Assembly (NCBI RefSeq): GCF_030812335.1
Contig: NZ_JAUSSN010000001.1
Span: forward strand, 310,001 to 374,000
Source of the DNA: Pseudarthrobacter oxydans
GTDB taxonomy: Bacteria > Actinomycetota > Actinomycetes > Actinomycetales > Micrococcaceae
DNA: 64,000 nucleotides
Reading direction: 5' to 3'
Translations under genes and position numbers: made by a program
Shown here: positions 39,345 to 48,697 of the stretch, piece after piece
Layout: every line of letters begins with the position of its first letter
Numbering within the stretch: the stretch's first letter is position 1
The notes under the pieces: model-generated
What the model saw: only the letters and a program-made list of their open reading frames with translations
What the model was told of the DNA's origin: nothing
The model's database searches: none

Positions 39345-41057
39345 CTAGCGGCTGCTCACCTGACCGAACAGCTTCGCGATGGGTGCGAGCAGAATCGGGC
39401 GGGCGGCGTACCACCCGGCCACCGTGACGGCGATTGCGGCCGCGAAGAGCCAGAACCCGACCCAGTTCACCACATCGGTGCCGCCGAACATGTGGTTCAG
39501 GTTGCGCAGCGCACCGGTCGAGAACACCAGGAACACGTGGATGAGAATGAACAGCACGAAAAACAGCATCGTCGGGAAGTGGACAGCGCGGGCAACTTCC
39601 ACCGGGTAGATCTTGCTCAGCGTCTTCGCGTTCTTCGGCCAGAATTCGCTCATGCGCACACCCGTGATCGCCGCGAGCGGGGCAGCGATGAACACCACGA
39701 TGAAGTACATCAACTGCTGCAGGCTGTTGTAGTTCACCCAGCCGTTCTCCACGGGCCAGTCGAGAGTCATGTACTGCAGCAGCGCGGAGAGCGCATTCGG
39801 GAATACTTCCCAGCTGGTCGGCACGATTCGCATCCAGTGGCCGGAGGCAAACAGCAGCACCACGAAGATGAGACCGTTGGCCAGCCATAAGATGTCGAGC
39901 GACTGGTGCAGCCACAGGTTGATGCTGATTTTCTTGCCGCCCCGCTTCGGCGTCCAGAACGCCGGCGGCTTCTGCTGCGTGCGCACCTGATAGCCGGAGC
40001 GAATGATGAGCACCATCAGGAAAAGGTTCAGGAAGTGTGTCCACTGCGCCCACCACGGGAATCCCGGTTCGGCGGTTGCGGGCAGGTGGTATTCGCCGGG
40101 GTACCTCTCGAGGAACGCTGGTACGCCCGGCAGCGTCGTTACACCCCGCGCGGCGAGCACAAGAATCGCCGCGGCGGCCACGGCGCCGACCGCGAGGAGC
40201 ACGACGCGCCTGATCCACTGGCCCAGGGTCAGCGAACCGTAGAGCCTTGCTTCGGCCTTTGGCCGCACGGGCTTCTCGGCGGCGACGGAGGGCGCCGGCG
40301 ATGCTGGGGCGGCTGTCGGCGCGGGCGGGCTCGGGGCCGCCGTCGGCTCCTCCTCGGCAACGGTCTCCACCACGCTGGCGGTCTCCGCCACGCCGGTTTC
40401 CGGGGCACGGGCCGGGGCGATGGGTCCGGGAGCTGCGTGCACCGCGGGGGCGGCGGCGACCGCCGGAGCAAGCGCCGCCGGCGGCCACGGTTCACCACCG
40501 GGGAAACGGGGAAGCCCGCGACGAAGCGGTGTGGTTCCCGTCGTCAGGGTGGCGGGTGCAGGTGCGGGTGCTGTGGCTGGGGCAGCTACCGGCGACGTCG
40601 TTGCCGGCACTGCTGCTTTCTCAGAAGCATCTGCAGCAGCCTCTGCGGCCGGCGTCGTTGTGGCGCCTGCGGCGGCGGGAGCCCCGGACGGAGCCGCCAC
40701 CGATACCGAAATCTCGCCCGCTGGCGGCCAAGGCTCGCCGCCCGGCACGCGCGGCAGGCCGCGGCGCAGCTGCCGCGCCCCTGCGGGACCTGGGTTCACG
40801 GGAGGGACCGGAGCGGACACGGCCGTCGGACCCGGTGCCGTTTCCTGGGAAGCGGCGGCAGTAACGGGACCGGCGGCGGAGGGCGTTGCGGCCGCCGGTT
40901 CGGCGGCGACCAATCCCACCGCCGAATCAGGCGCCGACCGGGCTGCGGTTCCGGCCGTGACCACGCGCGCGGGCGCCTGGCCTGCCGGCGGCCAGGGATC
41001 CCCGCCTTCGACGCGCGGCAGGCCCCGCCGGATCGACCGAGACAGAGACGCCATCAC
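39345..41057 (-). CDS. Cytochrome b-like membrane protein with repeat-bearing N-terminus
   Basis: The 570-aa protein has two parts. Residues 1-270 are Ala/Pro/Thr-rich and carry three copies of a motif RRGLPR-x-x-GG-x-PWPPA at about 10-26, 98-114 and 179-195. Residues 275-560 form a cytochrome b/b6-like membrane domain of about five or six helices with histidines in [14 protein letters not shown] [44 protein letters not shown] and LIHVFLVF suited to binding haem. It starts with GTG overlapping the etfA stop (GTGA), so etfB-etfA-cytochrome b is one operon. A role as membrane electron acceptor for ETF is a natural inference. Formate dehydrogenase gamma subunits are the nearest named relatives. 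Confidence 0.8.
   Translation of the reverse strand: MMASLSRSIRRGLPRVEGGDPWPPAGQAPARVVTAGTAARSAPDSAVGLVAAEPAAATPSAAGPVTAAASQETAPGPTAVSAPVPPVNPGPAGARQLRRGLPRVPGGEPWPPAGEISVSVAAPSGAPAAAGATTTPAAEAAADASEKAAVPATTSPVAAPATAPAPAPATLTTGTTPLRRGLPRFPGGEPWPPAALAPAVAAAPAVHAAPGPIAPARAPETGVAETASVVETVAEEEPTAAPSPPAPTAAPASPAPSVAAEKPVRPKAEARLYGSLTLGQWIRRVVLLAVGAVAAAAILVLAARGVTTLPGVPAFLERYPGEYHLPATAEPGFPWWAQWTHFLNLFLMVLIIRSGYQVRTQQKPPAFWTPKRGGKKISINLWLHQSLDILWLANGLIFVVLLFASGHWMRIVPTSWEVFPNALSALLQYMTLDWPVENGWVNYNSLQQLMYFIVVFIAAPLAAITGVRMSEFWPKNAKTLSKIYPVEVARAVHFPTMLFFVLFILIHVFLVFSTGALRNLNHMFGGTDVVNWVGFWLFAAAIAVTVAGWYAARPILLAPIAKLFGQVSSR
40473..41030 (-). repeat. Three in-frame RRGLPR..PWPPA repeats
   Basis: Three 17-residue units are encoded at 41030-40980, 40766-40716 and 40523-40473, spaced by 88 and 81 residues of low-complexity linker. 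The variable positions are few (VEGGD, VPGGE, FPGGE). The even spacing and conservation suggest repeated short docking motifs rather than simple low complexity. Confidence 0.85.
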
Positions 41058-42040
41058 TGATTCTTCCGAGCCTCAAGGGCGGTAATCAGCTGCGGCACAA
41101 CCTTGAAGACATCTCCGACCACCCCAAAGTCGGCGATTTCGAAGATCGGCGCGTCTGAATCCTTATTGATGGCGACAATCGTCTTCGCGGTCTGCATGCC
41201 GGCCCGGTGCTGAATCGCCCCGGAGATGCCCAGCGCGATATACAGCTGCGATGACACGGAAACCCCGGTCTGGCCGACCTGATGCGACTGCGGGATGTAG
41301 CCTGCATCCACCGCGGCACGCGAGGCGCCAACGGCCGCACCGAGCGTATCGGCGAGCTGTCCGACGAGGGCGAACTGTTCCTCCGACCCGAGGCCGCGCC
41401 CGCCCGCGACCACCTTCGCGGCACCTCGCAGCTCCGGCCGAGAGGTGGCAACAACGGCCTCGTCGAACGAGTCGATCCGCGCGGCCGGCTTCCCGGAGGG
41501 CGTCACTGCCAAGGTTTCCGACGCTTCCGGCTGAGCGGTAGCACGCGCTTCGATGGAGCCCTGGCGAACCGTAATTACGGGCGGACCAAACGTGGACGTT
41601 GAGGTCACGTCGTACGCACCGCCGTAGACGGAGTGGTGGGCCACGACGCCCTCGTCATCACGTGACACACCGATCGCATCGACGGAAACCGCGGCACGCG
41701 AACGAGCCGCGTATCGGCCGGCAAGGTCGCGCCCGTTCAGCGAATGCGAGATCAGGATCGCGTCCGGCTGCACCTGCTCCACAGCGGCGGCAAGCGCGTC
41801 AACGCCCGGCACGCCGAGCTCGGAAGGATCCGGAGTCTCCGCGATGAGTACGTGCGCGGCACCAAGGGCTGCGGCCTCCGCAGCGGCGGCGCTTCCGGCA
41901 CCGGGTGCGGCAAGCACCAATGCAATGGGCGTGCCGCACCCGGCTGCAGCGCCGAAGAGCCCGGCCGCAGCCTTCTCGAGTTCACCCGAAGCCTGGCTTT
42001 CGACGACGACGAGGATTGCGTCACGAGGGAATTCAGTCAT
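41054..42040 (-). CDS. etfA: Electron transfer flavoprotein alpha subunit
   Basis: EtfA binds FAD and passes electrons from acyl-CoA and other dehydrogenases to the membrane. The 328-aa protein has the alpha-subunit N-terminal domain and the C-terminal FAD-binding motif: [64 protein letters not shown]. It follows etfB by 11 bases and overlaps the cytochrome b-like gene by four bases. Confidence 0.96.
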   Translation of the reverse strand: MTEFPRDAILVVVESQASGELEKAAAGLFGAAAGCGTPIALVLAAPGAGSAAAAEAAALGAAHVLIAETPDPSELGVPGVDALAAAVEQVQPDAILISHSLNGRDLAGRYAARSRAAVSVDAIGVSRDDEGVVAHHSVYGGAYDVTSTSTFGPPVITVRQGSIEARATAQPEASETLAVTPSGKPAARIDSFDEAVVATSRPELRGAAKVVAGGRGLGSEEQFALVGQLADTLGAAVGASRAAVDAGYIPQSHQVGQTGVSVSSQLYIALGISGAIQHRAGMQTAKTIVAINKDSDAPIFEIADFGVVGDVFKVVPQLITALEARKNQ

Positions 42041-42051
42041 GTCGTTATTCC

Positions 42052-42828
42052 TTAAGCCAGTCGGTTGTCGATAAGGAAGGCAGCGAGCTTCTCGCCGGCG
42101 TCTCCCTCGTCAATGATTTTTACGCCAGCCGCCCGCGGCGGCTTCTCTGCAACGGACAGCATGATCGAACGCGCCGCCTCGGGGTCGTCCGGCGTGACCC
42201 CGAGGTCTGCCAGGGTCAGCATCTCAAGGGGCTTCTTCTTGGCCGCCATAATTCCCTTGAAGTTCGGGAAGCGCGGCCCGGGAAGCGCTTCGGTAATGGA
42301 GATCACGGCGGGCAGGCTCGCTGACACCTTCTGCACACCGGATTCGACGGGCCTGGAGCCGGACACGACGCCGTCGCCGATCTTCACGGAACTGAGGCCG
42401 GTGGCGAGCGGCACGTCCAGCAATTCTGCGAGCATCGCGGGAATCATGCCGCCGGAGCCATCGGTGGAGACGTTGCCGGCGATCACAAGGTCAAACTCAA
42501 CGCGACGGATGGCTGCGGCGAGGGTTTCAGCGGTGAGGCCAAGATCCGCGCCCCGGAGCGCCTCGTCAGAGACGTGAGTGGCGCTTCCCGCGCCCATCGC
42601 CAGCCCCTTGCGTATCGTTGCCGTGGCACCCTCGGGAGCGAGGGAAAGGACTGCGACCTCAGTGCCCTCGTTCGCGTCGGCATACGTCAGCGCAAGCTCC
42701 AAGGCCCGCTCACCGATCTCATCAATGACTGCCTCGCTGGCTTGTCGATCGGCGAGACCTGTTTCAAGGTTCAGTTTTCGGTCCCCGTAAGTGTCGGGGA
42801 CCTCCTTTACAAGGACGATAATCTTCAT
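42052..42828 (-). CDS. etfB: Electron transfer flavoprotein beta subunit
   Basis: EtfB pairs with EtfA and binds AMP. The 258-aa protein starts [19 protein letters not shown], with the conserved VKEVPD, and has [12 protein letters not shown] and the recognition loop region [17 protein letters not shown] chose the ATG at 42828 because AGGAAGAG precedes it and family homology begins there; the frame extends to 42936. It heads etfB-etfA-cytochrome b. The acyl-CoA dehydrogenase at 52722 is one possible donor in the window. Confidence 0.95.
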   Translation of the reverse strand: MKIIVLVKEVPDTYGDRKLNLETGLADRQASEAVIDEIGERALELALTYADANEGTEVAVLSLAPEGATATIRKGLAMGAGSATHVSDEALRGADLGLTAETLAAAIRRVEFDLVIAGNVSTDGSGGMIPAMLAELLDVPLATGLSSVKIGDGVVSGSRPVESGVQKVSASLPAVISITEALPGPRFPNFKGIMAAKKKPLEMLTLADLGVTPDDPEAARSIMLSVAEKPPRAAGVKIIDEGDAGEKLAAFLIDNRLA

Positions 42829-42984
42829 CGATGGCTCTTCCTGTGGCGGGCTTGTCTCTCTATAGGAGACATACCGGATCTCCATTGAGTCTACGAAAGT
42901 AGTTTCACTCCTGCTGACAGCCGCACCACCACCCACTGGCCAACCGGCGCTTGCGAAGCGTCTTCAGAGGTCTAACTTAGATGC

Positions 42985-43242
42985 ATGGAGTCCCTGAGAG
43001 GTCCTTTGTATCTGGATGTCGCGGCGAAAGGCTTGTCCTTGGCAGGCATTGCGTTGATGATTTTCGCGGAGGGCGGCTGGTTCACCGCGGGTATGTTCAT
43101 GGTGCTCGTCGGTGTGCTGATCGGGGCATGGGCCGTGTTTGCCGCGCGTCGGGTGCGGTCACCGGGCGGGCCCGCCCGCCCGGCGCCTTTCGGCACCTGG
43201 AGCCGGCGCGACGCCGGTCCGGAAAAGGACAGCGAATCCTGA
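42985..43242 (+). CDS. Small membrane protein
   Basis: The 85-aa protein has two hydrophobic helices (GLSLAGIALMIFAEGGWF and AGMFMVLVGVLIGAWAVFA) and a charged C-terminal tail. No family recognised. There is no clear ribosome binding site, so translation may be leaderless. It lies divergent from etfB. Confidence 0.6.
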   Translation: MESLRGPLYLDVAAKGLSLAGIALMIFAEGGWFTAGMFMVLVGVLIGAWAVFAARRVRSPGGPARPAPFGTWSRRDAGPEKDSES

Positions 43243-43312
43243 ACAGCGAGGATTCGCCCGGTCCGCAGCCAACCCGAGGTTACGGCGCGAAGGTCCCGGC
43301 ATGTGCGGCCGC

Positions 43313-43660
43313 CTAGTCTTTGTCGAGTTCCTCGAGCAGGGATTTCGCTGCCGTGGCGATGTCGTCGTGGTCGTACTGGGCTGCACGGCTCTCGATGGCA
43401 AGAATTGCGCAGCGGTGAAGCCGCCGGAAATCCCCGAAGGGAAAGCTGTAGCGTCCCTTTGTGTCGTTTGATTTCTCGCTGTCTTCGCCGAGGTGCCACT
43501 TTCCGTATTCCGCGTACCCGTGCTTGTCGATGAATGCGTTTTCCTGGTCCGTGTCCGGGGCATGTTCGCTCCAGTCATCGCGCGTATCCCGGGCGACTCT
43601 GGCGTCCCTGATCAGCTGCCGGGCATGACCCAGTGCCGCATTGTTGGTCTTGATTGTCAT
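43313..43660 (-). CDS. Conserved hypothetical 115-aa protein
   Basis: The soluble acidic protein has HARQLIRDARVARDTRDDWS, FIDKHGYAEYGKWHLG and YSFPFGDFRRLHRCAILAIE, a combination I have met in many bacterial hypothetical proteins without known function. The HLG and GDFRRLHRC blocks are the most conserved-looking. I use the ATG at 43660, where the family sequence begins, rather than 43732. Neighbours give no clue. Confidence 0.75.
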   Translation of the reverse strand: MTIKTNNAALGHARQLIRDARVARDTRDDWSEHAPDTDQENAFIDKHGYAEYGKWHLGEDSEKSNDTKGRYSFPFGDFRRLHRCAILAIESRAAQYDHDDIATAAKSLLEELDKD

Positions 43661-43811
43661 GACCTTGCCTTCACTCTCTCGTCTTCCCTCGCCGGCAGGT
43701 GTCATCGGCCGTACCCAAGACCTAATCAGCATGCTTAAGGTGCCGCAATCCCCGGGATAGCGCCCGGGATTCCATCTTTCCGAGGCGGACTTCCGGTGAG
43801 ACGATTCCAGT

Positions 43812-43997
43812 ATGAGCGAGAAGAAGGCTGCGGCTCCGCGGGAGCATGGGCGCCATCAGGAGGACTACGCCGGTACGCCGACCACGCAACAACTGCGCAT
43901 AGTGGGCCAGCGCAGACGGGACGCCGAGGAGAAGCTGGAGCACCATCTGAAGAAGGTCCAGCACAAAGATGATCTCCACGGCGACGCAGGCCCCTGA
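43812..43997 (+). CDS. Small hypothetical protein (61 aa)
   Basis: A very polar protein with a long basic helix (LRIVGQRRRDAEEKLEHHLK), likely a coiled coil. No family recognised and the ribosome binding site is weak, so it may not be expressed. It lies between two leftward genes. Confidence 0.45.
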   Translation: MSEKKAAAPREHGRHQEDYAGTPTTQQLRIVGQRRRDAEEKLEHHLKKVQHKDDLHGDAGP

Positions 43998-44099
43998 AAA
44001 GCATCGAAGACGGTTGAAGCCGGGCCACTGCTGGTAATCGGTCCGAAGAGTGGGTGAGGCGGCTCGGCGATTTCACGTGCCCATGTCCGGCTGTCTCGG

Positions 44100-44498
44100 C
44101 TAGTTCTCGTCCGGTTTCATTTGGATGAGCTGAATGAGGTTGCCGCACGTGTCGTCAAAGACGGCCACGACTGCCGTGCCGATGTCGGTCGGCGGCTGCG
44201 TGAACACCACACCCTTGCCGGTCAGCCGGGCGTGCTCGAATTCGACGTCGTCGACGGCAAATTGAGCGAGCGGGATACCGTCCCGGACGAGAGCATCCCG
44301 ATACGGCTTCACGGCAGGGTGGTCCGCCGGCTCCAGCAGCAGCTCGGGACCGTCCGGCGATTCCGGTGATTTAACGGTGAGCCAGAAGTTGTCACCGAGG
44401 GGTATGTCATGGTGTTTCGTGAAGCCGAGCACCTCGGTGTAAAAGGCGAGGGCTGCTCGCTGGTCGTCCACGAACAGGCTCGTCAGGGCAATTTTCAT
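44100..44498 (-). CDS. VOC-family (glyoxalase/bleomycin resistance-like) protein
   Basis: The 132-aa protein has the two beta-alpha-beta-beta-beta halves of the vicinal oxygen chelate fold: IALTSLFVDDQRAALAFYTE with EVLGF, then AVDDVEFEHARLTGKGVVFT and AVFDDTCGNLIQLIQ, whose Asp and Glu-position residues mark the metal region. The function of this subgroup is unknown. I use the ATG at 44498 with GAGGACGG upstream. Confidence 0.88.
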   Translation of the reverse strand: MKIALTSLFVDDQRAALAFYTEVLGFTKHHDIPLGDNFWLTVKSPESPDGPELLLEPADHPAVKPYRDALVRDGIPLAQFAVDDVEFEHARLTGKGVVFTQPPTDIGTAVVAVFDDTCGNLIQLIQMKPDEN

Positions 44499-44532
44499 TT
44501 TTCCGTCCTCTTTCTGGTGGGCCATCGTAGCG

Positions 44533-46068
44533 TCAATCCGCGGCCGGCAGCGTCTTGGTGGTGGGGCCTTGCAGGACGTCCCCGGCGGGAGTGAAGCGGG
44601 AGCCGTGCAGTGGGCAGTCCCAGGTTTTCTCGGCGTCGTTCCAGCTCAGGATTCCGCGCAGGTGGGTGCAGACAGCCGATACCCGGCAGGTGACGCCGTC
44701 GACGGTGGACACGGCCACGGGTTTGCGGCCGTGCCGGACGATGATGCCTTCACCCTCGGCGGGGACCGTGGCTGCTGCGGCGTCGGGCGGGGCCGCTTCG
44801 GCTTTCGCCCACCCCCTGGCCATGGTCATGACGGTGTCAGCGTTGAGCGCGACGGCGGCGGCGGCCCCTTTGGGTGACGTGACCCTGTGGTGGATGGCGG
44901 CGGCCCCTTTGGGTGACGTGACCCTGTGGTGGATGGCGGCGGCCCAGGGGAGGTTGCCGCCGAGAATCTCGGCGGTAAGGGCAAGCGAGGCTGCGACGCT
45001 GTTGCTCATGCCCCATTTGTTGTAGCCGGTGGCGAAGAGAATTTTGCCGCCGCCGCGCGGCATTTTCCCGAAGAACGGCATGAGGTTGGTGGCCTGGTAG
45101 TCCTCTCCTGACCAGGTATGGGTCGGTTCCGCGCCCGGGAAGTGCCGGCGCGTCCAGTCCACAAGCTCATCCAGGCGGGCCCGGGGGGAGGGTTCCCTGC
45201 CGACCTGGTGCCCGTTGCCGCCCGCGATGAGCATCTCCCCGGTGTCGCTTGGGTAAGTGCGGAGCGAGCGGCCCGGCGTTTCAGCGGAGAGGTACATTCC
45301 GGACGGGATCGGGGTCGAGGCCGGCACACGGAACGCCGCGGCGTAGGACTGGGAGGCTTTCAGCTTGGCGAAATACAACCCCCGGTCCAGGACGGGGATG
45401 CCCGTGGCCAGCACGACGCGCCGTGCGTAAACGTTCCCGGCGCCGGTCGTGATGGAGACCCTGCTTCCCCTGGAGACATCCCGGACCCGCACCCCTTCAA
45501 CTAGAACTCCGCCATGGGCGCGGAAGTCCGCGGCGAGGCTCTCTAGGATGTCCATGGGGTTGAACTGGGCCTGGTCCGGGAGGCGGATGGCGCCGCGGGT
45601 AGCGAACGGGAGTCCGGGGTCCGCCACGTCCTCGACGGCCAGGCCGGCGGCCCGGCTCACGGCGAACTCCGATCGGACGCGGTCCGCGCCTCTGTCGGAT
45701 ACTGCGAAAGTGTAAGCATCCCGGCGCTGGAAGGGCACCGCCCTGTCCTGGAGATGCCGGAGCAGCCAGGCCTGCCCTTCCCTGTTGGCTTCGACGTAGG
45801 CGTTGACGATCTTCTGGGAGTACTGCCCGCGCAGTGCGGACAGCACCGTGCCCTGGAGCAGGCTCAGCTTCGCGGTGGTGTTGCCGGTGGTTCCCGCCCC
45901 GACCGAACGGGCCTCCAGGACTGCAACCGTCATGCCGGACCGCGCAAGCAGCAGCGCGGTAGCCAGGCCGGTGATCCCGGCCCCGACGACGACCGTGTCG
46001 TAGGTGGATCCGGGAACGAAATCGTCAACTGGTATTGCTTGGTCTCGGTCCAGCCAGAGTGAGGTCAT
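44533..46068 (-). CDS. FAD-dependent oxidoreductase with C-terminal Rieske domain
   Basis: The 511-aa protein begins with a DAO-type FAD fold (VVVGAGITGLATALLLARSG, then VGAGTTGNTTAKLS) and ends with a Rieske 2Fe-2S domain whose ligands are CTH in VCTHLRG and CPLH. This fusion is common in actinobacteria and Bacteroidetes; the substrate is unknown. The start at 46068 has AGGAAG upstream. Between the two domains lies a perfect 39-bp tandem duplication that repeats AIHHRVTSPKGAA, apparently recent because both copies are identical in DNA. The reading frame is kept. Confidence 0.9.
   Translation of the reverse strand: MTSLWLDRDQAIPVDDFVPGSTYDTVVVGAGITGLATALLLARSGMTVAVLEARSVGAGTTGNTTAKLSLLQGTVLSALRGQYSQKIVNAYVEANREGQAWLLRHLQDRAVPFQRRDAYTFAVSDRGADRVRSEFAVSRAAGLAVEDVADPGLPFATRGAIRLPDQAQFNPMDILESLAADFRAHGGVLVEGVRVRDVSRGSRVSITTGAGNVYARRVVLATGIPVLDRGLYFAKLKASQSYAAAFRVPASTPIPSGMYLSAETPGRSLRTYPSDTGEMLIAGGNGHQVGREPSPRARLDELVDWTRRHFPGAEPTHTWSGEDYQATNLMPFFGKMPRGGGKILFATGYNKWGMSNSVAASLALTAEILGGNLPWAAAIHHRVTSPKGAAAIHHRVTSPKGAAAAVALNADTVMTMARGWAKAEAAPPDAAAATVPAEGEGIIVRHGRKPVAVSTVDGVTCRVSAVCTHLRGILSWNDAEKTWDCPLHGSRFTPAGDVLQGPTTKTLPAAD
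44863..44940 (-). repeat. Perfect 39-bp tandem duplication inside the Rieske oxidoreductase gene
   Basis: Bases 44863-44901 and 44902-44940 are identical. On the minus strand each encodes 13 residues (AIHHRVTSPKGAA). The identity including third positions shows a recent event or ongoing slippage. An Ala-coding GCC run flanks the repeat and may have seeded it. Confidence 0.92.
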
Positions 46069-46146
46069 GACAGCACTTCCTGTCCTTGGAGCTGCGTATG
46101 AAGGAGACCCCACATCCGCGCAAATCGGTGAAGCTCGACAAGTTAC

Positions 46147-46557
46147 TCAGCCTGATGCAGCCAAAAGGGCAGCGCAGGCCTGTTCGCACCGGCGGCATGC
46201 CGCGGCACAGATCCTGCAGTGCTCGTGCATGCCGGCGTGCCTCTCGCATTCCTCGGCACAGGCCGAGCAGGCGGCGCGGCAGGCCTCCAGCATCGCGCGG
46301 CCAACTCCGGGGTTGGATGCCGTCTGCCGCATCAGGATGATGCCGGTGGCAGCGCAGACGTCCGCGCAGTCCAAATCCGAGCGGAGGCATGAGACGAGGT
46401 CGGAGACCATGTCTTCAGCAAGGCAGGCGTCTGCACAGGATGTACATGTTTGGGCGCACTGATGGCAGGCGGCAATGCATTCGGCCAGCTTGGACTTCTC
46501 TGAAATTTCGGCCGCCTGGGGGTGGACGTCGAGCATGGCGGCAATGTGGTCGGACAT
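46147..46557 (-). CDS. Cysteine-rich four-helix-bundle copper-binding protein (Csp-like)
   Basis: The 136-aa protein contains 18 cysteines in helical C-x2-C and C-x3-C spacing (CIAACHQCAQTCTSCADAC, ACRAACSACAEECERHAG, CRICAAACRRCEQAC), as in the DUF326/Csp family of copper storage proteins. No signal peptide is seen, so it should be the cytosolic Csp3 type that stores Cu(I). The ATG at 46557 has AGGAG upstream. No CsoR or copper ATPase gene is adjacent. Confidence 0.9.
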   Translation of the reverse strand: MSDHIAAMLDVHPQAAEISEKSKLAECIAACHQCAQTCTSCADACLAEDMVSDLVSCLRSDLDCADVCAATGIILMRQTASNPGVGRAMLEACRAACSACAEECERHAGMHEHCRICAAACRRCEQACAALLAASG

Positions 46558-46684
46558 GATTAGGCTCCTGTCGCGGTCATAGGGCGGCCGGCCTGCCGCC
46601 GTTATGCCCCACGATAAACCCGCGCTGACCGTGCCGTCAGCCCCCAAGAGGCGGGCCGTCGAGGCTGGCAATTCCCCCCTTTAT

Positions 46685-46951
46685 TCAGGCCGACGGCGAT
46701 CCTGGTGGCACCGGGTGCCCTACCGGCGGGGAGACGGCCATCGATTTGAGGAATGCCTGATCTCGTGCGGAGAGCGGGAGTTGCCCGTTCTGATCAATCC
46801 CCTCCTCCAGGGCCTCGGGGTCATCGCTCGCTTGAAGAAGCGTTGCGGTCACACTGCGGGGAAGGATGACGCTCCCGGGATTCGCCCGCAGCCACTCTTG
46901 CGTCTTTGGATCCAGCTTGTTCCAAAGGTGCTCAATAGTCGTGTTGCCCAT
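46685..46951 (-). CDS. Small hypothetical protein related to the one at 61275
   Basis: The 88-aa protein starts MGNTTIEHLWNKLDPKTQEW and continues LRANPGSVILPRSVTATLL, then SARDQAFLKSMA. It shares I-E-x-x-W-x-K-L-x-P-x-T-x-x-W-L-x-x-N-x-G with the gene at 61275 in this window, so they form a small paralogous family. TAGGAGG before the ATG makes expression likely. Function unknown. Confidence 0.72.
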   Translation of the reverse strand: MGNTTIEHLWNKLDPKTQEWLRANPGSVILPRSVTATLLQASDDPEALEEGIDQNGQLPLSARDQAFLKSMAVSPPVGHPVPPGSPSA

Positions 46952-47149
46952 GGTTCCTCCTAACGGCATTCGCTAATAAGCGCCGAAAACCGGACTGCCG
47001 TAGTGGCGGTTTGCCCGGAATGTGTGAATTCCTGCTCTTCAGCCGTGACAAGAACTCTTAACCATTCTGGCGACTCCCTGTCATACAGCTCAAGACCTCC
47101 CCGAGCCCCGCCGATCAGTCCAGGATCGTTGGCGCCGGGTGGCTCAGTC

Positions 47150-48349
47150 CTAAGCGCGGCCCTTGAGGATCAGGTTCCAGTACACCTGAGGGAAGATGTC
47201 GCGGTCCACGACCCACGATGCGCGGCTCTCTTTCCATGTCGGCAGCTTCGGGACGGAGGGCATGGGCCGGTACTGGTCATCGAACTCGGCGAAGACAACC
47301 GTGGAGCGGGAAACCGTAAAGGGGCACACGGAATATCCGTCGTACTTTTCCGTCAGGGGTTTCCCGTTTCGGGCCGCAGCCAGGTTCTTGGCCAAGACCT
47401 TCGTCTGCTTTCGCAGCGCGCCGCCGGATTTGGAGTTGGTGGTCGCCGCGGCATCCCCCAAAGACCAGATGTTCGGAAAACGGACGTGCCGGAGCGTCTG
47501 CGGGTCCACTTCCACAAATCCGCCGGAGTCACCCGGGGCGGGCAGCTCCGTGGCCTTGAGCCAGTCCGGGGCTGACTGGGGCGGGACGGCATTGAGCACG
47601 TCGTAGCGCAGCTCTTCGGTGGACCCGGTTGCAGTGTCCCGGATCAGCGCGCTCCGTGCCGCAGCGTCCACCGAAACCAGTTCGCTGTTGAGACGCAGTT
47701 CAATGCCGTACTCGGCAATCTTGCGATTAAGCTCGTCATCCACTCCGGGGGTACCGAACACGGTGGGGTATGGCTGGATCATGACTACCCGGATGTCCTG
47801 GAGCACTCCCTGCTCCCGCCAGTAATCGCAGGCGAGGTACATCGGTTTCTGCGCGGCGCCGCCGCATTTGATGGGGCCGGAAGGCATGGTGAATACGGCG
47901 GTCCCGGTCTTGAGGCCGCCGAGCAGCGTCCAGGCCTTGGCTGCCAGGTTGAATTCATAGTGGGACGCGCCGGACGGGGAATGGACGGCCTCGCCCAGAC
48001 CCGGGATCTTGTCCCAGTCCAGCTGCAGTCCGGGGCAGACCACCAGGTGGTCAAACCCCAGCCGGCCGCCCGCGGCCAACGACACCGTGCTCGCCGCCGG
48101 GTCGATGCCCACCGCGCTGTCCCGGATCCATTCCACGCCGCGCGGCATGACGGAGCGCTGGGGCCGGATGGCTTCTGAGGCCTTCGCCCTCCCGCCGGCG
48201 ATGTGGGAGAACAGCGGCTGGTAGTGGTGGTGGTCCCCGGGCTCCACCACGGCCACATCCTTACCCCCGTAGCGATGAAGGCGCGCCGCGAGGGAAACAC
48301 CGGCGTTGCCCCCGCCGATAATGACGACTTCGCGGTGCTGCCCGGCCAC
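47150..48349 (-). CDS. Sulfide:quinone oxidoreductase-like flavoprotein
   Basis: The 399-aa protein has the FAD fold VVIIGGGNAGVSLAARLHRYG, PGDHHHYQPLFSHIAGG and LVVCPGLQLDW. Cys162 in SGPIKCGGAAQKP and Cys342 in YSVCPFTVS occupy the places of the two redox cysteines of type II (SQOR-like) sulfide:quinone oxidoreductases, which oxidise sulfide to a persulfide and reduce quinone at the membrane. The C-terminal VYWNLILKGRA is a likely amphipathic membrane anchor. The GTG start has GGAGG upstream. Plain NADH dehydrogenase activity is less likely given both cysteines. Confidence 0.87.
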   Translation of the reverse strand: MAGQHREVVIIGGGNAGVSLAARLHRYGGKDVAVVEPGDHHHYQPLFSHIAGGRAKASEAIRPQRSVMPRGVEWIRDSAVGIDPAASTVSLAAGGRLGFDHLVVCPGLQLDWDKIPGLGEAVHSPSGASHYEFNLAAKAWTLLGGLKTGTAVFTMPSGPIKCGGAAQKPMYLACDYWREQGVLQDIRVVMIQPYPTVFGTPGVDDELNRKIAEYGIELRLNSELVSVDAAARSALIRDTATGSTEELRYDVLNAVPPQSAPDWLKATELPAPGDSGGFVEVDPQTLRHVRFPNIWSLGDAAATTNSKSGGALRKQTKVLAKNLAAARNGKPLTEKYDGYSVCPFTVSRSTVVFAEFDDQYRPMPSVPKLPTWKESRASWVVDRDIFPQVYWNLILKGRA

Positions 48350-48353
48350 GGCG

Positions 48354-48425
48354 TTACTTCCTCCTGCCGCGGGTAGGGCCCTCGGGCGTGTTCCATTCCA
48401 CGGGTGTTCCCTGGTTCAGCAACAT
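48354..48425 (-). pseudogene. 23-codon remnant resembling the start of a DUF2945 gene
   Basis: A frame with a good GAGGAG ribosome binding site encodes MLLNQGTPVEWNTPEGPTRG followed by RRK and a stop. The GxPVEWNTPEGxTxG pattern matches the first beta strands of the hypervirulence-associated Tudor-like DUF2945 family, about 65-70 residues long. The rest is missing and the sulfide:quinone oxidoreductase start follows four bases later. It may be a decayed gene or a short coupled leader peptide. Confidence 0.5.
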
Positions 48426-48697
48426 TGGCACTCCTCGGATAGGGCCTGTTCCAGCGGCGCATGCGTGACCAGCAACCGAAGTCTCAATACTAAGCATGAT
48501 GATCTTTATTGGGTAACGTTTTGCTCGTTCCAGCTTGACCGGGCCGCCATATACCTTCTGCCTCAAGGCTCTTAATGTTGTTGTAGGGGCGGACCAACAC
48601 TCGCCCGCTCCAGCCAGAGATAGCAATGAAGGCCTGCGATGCGTCCCCGGGGACACTCGCCACGCTGGGATGCTGCCGGCCTGGAGAGGGGAATCTA

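Noticed and set aside
39906..41060. Plus-strand open frame of 384 codons opposite the cytochrome b-like gene
   Set aside because: Arg/Gly-rich shadow of the Ala/Pro-rich repeat region on the other strand.
44863..44940. The tandem 39-bp repeat as a CRISPR or mobile element end
   Set aside because: Only two adjacent copies without spacers, inside and in frame with a coding region, so an internal duplication explains it.
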